Assembly: GCA_035499655.1 (NCBI GenBank)
Contig: DATJYL010000140.1
Location: forward strand, 1 to 40,380
Reading direction: 5' to 3'
DNA: 40,380 nt
Origin: Pirellulales bacterium
GTDB taxonomy: Bacteria; Planctomycetota; Planctomycetia; Pirellulales; JADZDJ01
Under the pieces are notes generated by a model that searched no databases, had not been told where the DNA came from, and was given only the letters and a program-made list of their open reading frames with translations. Made by a program: the position numbers and the translations under genes. Of this stretch, positions 39,979 through 40,380 are shown piece by piece (the stretch's first letter is position 1; each line of letters begins with the position of its first letter).

Positions 39979-40380
39979 ATGATTATCCGCGCCGCATGCA
40001 AGTTAGTTGCATTCACCATTGTGTTCCTGCCTGCCATCGCCCTTGCTGACAGTGCCACATGGGACGGAAACGGTGCTACTTTAACCGACGGGTTGTGGTC
40101 CGATGTTGCCAATTGGGGTGGGGTCACGACGGTTCCGGGAACCTTCGGCGGTGAAACGGCAACATTTGACAATGCGGGGGGCGGCTTCACCACGATCGAC
40201 CTCGGTGCGGGCGTCTCGATCGCAAACATCTTCTTCGACACGTCGTCTGCGGCGCCTTTCTTCATTGGCACTTCTGGAAGTCAAACTCTTAATATCCAGG
40301 ATGGCGGGACGATCACCATGAATTCGCCGGTTGTCGCCAACGAAACCATTAGCGGATTGGTTACGCTCGGTACCGGAACG
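39979..40380 (+). CDS. N-terminal part of an exported autotransporter-type beta-strand-repeat protein (cut by the window edge)
   Basis: The first 134 codons of a gene that continues beyond the window. A signal peptide (MIIRAACKLVAFTIVFLPAI) ends near ALADS. The mature start ATWDGNGATLTDGLWSDVAN is the opening seen in planctomycete proteins with autotransporter-associated strand repeats: a TWDG...W....NW block, then FGGETATFDNAGG and strand-rich sequence with Gly/Thr/Asn. The start follows AAGGAG at a 6-base distance. Relatives carry many repeats and a PEP-CTERM tail like that at 28760-34141, which is expected but not seen here. Confidence 0.8.
   Translation, partial: MIIRAACKLVAFTIVFLPAIALADSATWDGNGATLTDGLWSDVANWGGVTTVPGTFGGETATFDNAGGGFTTIDLGAGVSIANIFFDTSSAAPFFIGTSGSQTLNIQDGGTITMNSPVVANETISGLVTLGTGT

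Overview
The window looks like a piece of a planctomycete chromosome, most likely order Pirellulales. Several traits point that way, all recognised by eye. Exported proteins end in PEP-CTERM tails, some with dockerin-like calcium repeats in front. There is an ECF sigma factor directly followed by a TPR-bearing Hanks-type kinase. The acyl carrier protein has the long form I associate with this phylum, there is a small Cys/Gly-rich lipoprotein, and the intergenic repeats resemble ones common in Pirellulales. Taxonomy is inference; no rRNA marker is present.

Layout. 1-808: the end of an unidentified gene and a Cys-rich lipoprotein, closed by a strong bidirectional hairpin. 936-4033 (minus): a fatty-acid-type module of two FabZ-like dehydratases, an extended acyl carrier protein and FabF. 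4544-6062 (plus): three consecutive Hsp20 small heat-shock proteins. 6190-9639 (minus): a very large protein built of secretin N-type domains with no recognisable outer-membrane barrel. 9809-16436: polysaccharide-related genes (GH2 beta-galactosidase, PL9 pectate lyase, formylglycine-enzyme-like PEP-CTERM protein) with small membrane or lipoprotein genes, REP-like inverted repeats and a dockerin gene remnant. 16530-19112: a scarred region with an integrase-tail-like remnant, an IS110-family transposase and a long non-coding flank that may encode its bridge RNA.

19113-26605 (minus) is the most unusual part. It is a co-oriented cluster encoding four separate ATP-grasp ligase-like enzymes, a GNAT acyltransferase, a BKACE-type beta-keto acid cleavage enzyme and a GT2 glycosyltransferase, with a 50-codon ORF in the largest internal gap before the acyltransferase gene. 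It has the look of a biosynthetic pathway that joins amino or carboxylate building blocks by ATP-dependent ligation and then acylates or glycosylates them. I do not recognise the product.

27157-34141 (minus): an NHL-repeat PEP-CTERM protein flanked by a 47-nt direct repeat, a 98-codon ORF, and a giant (about 1,793 aa) surface protein with an N-terminal PL1-like pectate lyase domain, many autotransporter-type beta-strand repeats, a dockerin-like segment and PEP-CTERM. 34336-38217 (minus): a 1,083-aa Ser/Thr kinase with zinc-finger, membrane and TPR parts, downstream of its ECF sigma factor. 38609-39538 (plus): an AraC-family regulator. 39979 to the end: the start of another exported beta-strand-repeat protein, cut by the window edge. 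No rRNA, intact tRNA or CRISPR array was seen.
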